Part shown: in pieces, positions 21,392 through 22,152 of the stretch
Layout of the letters: every line of letters begins with the position of its first letter
Position numbering within the stretch: position 1 is the stretch's first letter
Assembly (NCBI GenBank): GCA_036406475.1
Contig: DASXBA010000014.1
Location: forward strand, 1 to 22,152
Source of the DNA: DASXBA01 sp036406475
GTDB lineage: Bacteria; Actinomycetota; Thermoleophilia; Solirubrobacterales; Thermoleophilaceae
Direction: 5' to 3'
Length of the DNA stretch: 22,152 bases
The notes under the pieces: model-generated
What the model was told of the DNA's origin: nothing
The model's input: only the letters and a program-made list of their open reading frames with translations
Database searches by the model: none
Program-made: the position numbers and the translations under genes

Positions 21392-21774
21392 GCCGTGGCG
21401 ACCGTGGCCGGCTCGTAGTCCGCCTCGACGATCTGGCCGTCGCTGAAGCGGTAGACCCAGCGGCCCTGCGAGTCGGCCATGCCGCCCTCCGGGCGGATCA
21501 GCCGGATCCAGCCGAGCACCTCCACGCTGTCGCCCTTCTCGCGGAAGCTGTAGGGCGAGACCCTGACGTCGCCGCCCGCGTCGCGCTGATCGCGGAAGAA
21601 GGCGCGCGCGGTCTCGACGCCGCGGAGCACCTCGCCGCGGCTGGCCGCCGGACGGAACACGCAGTCCGGGTGGCAGTGCTCGAACAGCGCCTCCATCCCG
21701 CGCGCATGGCCCTCGCTCTCGAGCCGCTGCCAGGCCTTTTTCACTCGCGCGAGGTTCTGCGACTGCGACGCCAT
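21388..21774 (-). CDS. NTF2/SnoaL-like protein
   Basis: A 128-residue single NTF2-like cone-fold protein. Helix 1 is around NLARVKKAWQRLE, then GMEALFEHCHPDCVFRPAAS, RGVETARAFFRDQRD and the beta strands SVEVLGWIRLIRPEGG and QGRWVYRFSDGQIVEADYEP. Such proteins are small-ligand enzymes (isomerases, hydrolases) or binding domains; catalytic residues are not obvious. ATG 21774 is called; a GTG six bases upstream is an alternative. Its stop overlaps the tRNA-Thr promoter, and the gene is divergent from the glycosyltransferase by about 32 bases. Confidence 0.82.
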   Translation of the reverse strand: MASQSQNLARVKKAWQRLESEGHARGMEALFEHCHPDCVFRPAASRGEVLRGVETARAFFRDQRDAGGDVRVSPYSFREKGDSVEVLGWIRLIRPEGGMADSQGRWVYRFSDGQIVEADYEPATVATA

Positions 21775-21806
21775 CCCCACTGAATCTATCCGTCCGCAGA
21801 GGGGAA

Positions 21807-22152
21807 GTGCATCATCATCCCCCGCGCGTGCGGATCGCCTACCTCGTCCTGTCGCACCGCAACCCGGAGCAGGTTCTGCGGCTCGTATCGGTCCTGAACG
21901 AGGGACCTTCGGCCGAGGTCCTCGTCCGGCACGACCCGCGCCGCTCCACGCTCGACGAGCGCGCCCTCGAGCGCCTGGGCGCGAGCGCCCTTCACGACGA
22001 CGTCGACTTCGACTGGGGTGGCTGGTCCCAGCTCCAGATGCTGCTCGCCTGCCTCGAGGGTGCCGCGTCGCTCGACCCGGACTGGACGCTCGTGCTCTCC
22101 GGGCAGGACTACCCGCTCCGGCCGCTGGCGGCGATCGAGGACGGCCTGGCGA
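21807..22152 (+). CDS. Core-2/I-branching-type glycosyltransferase, 5' part
   Basis: An open frame that runs off the right edge. It matches the N-terminus of the Branch (GT14) family as bacteria carry it: VRIAYLVLSHRNPEQVLRLV, then the VLVRHDPR strand, a DFDWGGWSQLQMLLACLE helix and the hallmark DWTLVLSGQDYPLRPL. Members transfer a sugar, typically GlcNAc or xylose, from a nucleotide sugar to a glycan. GTG 21807 has GAGG five bases upstream and adds a MHHHPPR leader; GTG 21828 (VRIAYLVLSH) is the family-like start but lacks a ribosome site. About 115 codons are in the window, so the rest of the enzyme is not seen. Confidence 0.82.
   Translation, partial: MHHHPPRVRIAYLVLSHRNPEQVLRLVSVLNEGPSAEVLVRHDPRRSTLDERALERLGASALHDDVDFDWGGWSQLQMLLACLEGAASLDPDWTLVLSGQDYPLRPLAAIEDGLA

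Overview
This is a high-GC chromosomal segment, densely coded on both strands, with many GTG and TTG starts. It looks like a deep-branching actinobacterium. I infer class Thermoleophilia (Solirubrobacterales-like) from the base composition, the short primary sigma factor, the type IB GTP cyclohydrolase, the DUF3817-type membrane protein and the very basic beta-rich tail on a secreted glycosidase. No transposase, integrase, phage gene or CRISPR array is visible. No gene-free stretch exceeds 300 bases; the longest are 16852-17048 (197 bases, sigma factor leader) and 9697-9878 (182 bases, promoter plus two large hairpins).

Left edge (1-1778): a possible start of a gene leaving the window on the minus strand, a DUF192 domain fused to a membrane segment, tRNA-Thr(CGT), and a protein made of two tandem NTF2/SnoaL-like domains.

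Catabolic block (1779-9808): a short-chain dehydrogenase and a divergent lactate/malate-dehydrogenase-like enzyme with a hydrophobic residue at its substrate-specificity position; a GntR/FCD regulator divergent from a benzoylformate-decarboxylase-like thiamine diphosphate enzyme; and a minus-strand ABC importer operon (permease, lipoprotein binding protein, double ATPase). The decarboxylase and importer promoters share a nearly identical 11-base AT-rich element, placed where a repressor would act. My model is uptake of a 2-hydroxy or 2-keto acid, its oxidation, decarboxylation to an aldehyde and further redox by the SDR, under GntR control. The substrate is unknown.

Minus-strand operon (14381 to 9879): membrane-anchored thermonuclease-like protein, ATP-grasp ligase (GTGA overlap), then a secreted GH3 beta-glycosidase. 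It ends in a 7-base-repeat hairpin and a second perfect hairpin.

Housekeeping block (14422-18616): DUF3817 protein and pgsA on the plus strand; a Clp N-domain-like protein and folE2 on the minus strand; rpoD (primary sigma) on the plus strand with a leader hairpin; and a small secreted protein convergent with rpoD, whose stop codon overlaps the rpoD stop.

Right edge (18711-22152): tRNA-Tyr(GTA) with a long inverted repeat at its 3' end, a MOSC protein with an unusual N-terminal domain, a SAM-dependent O-methyltransferase, a cupin directly behind tRNA-Thr(GGT), an NTF2-like protein and the 5' part of a Core-2/I-branching-type glycosyltransferase.
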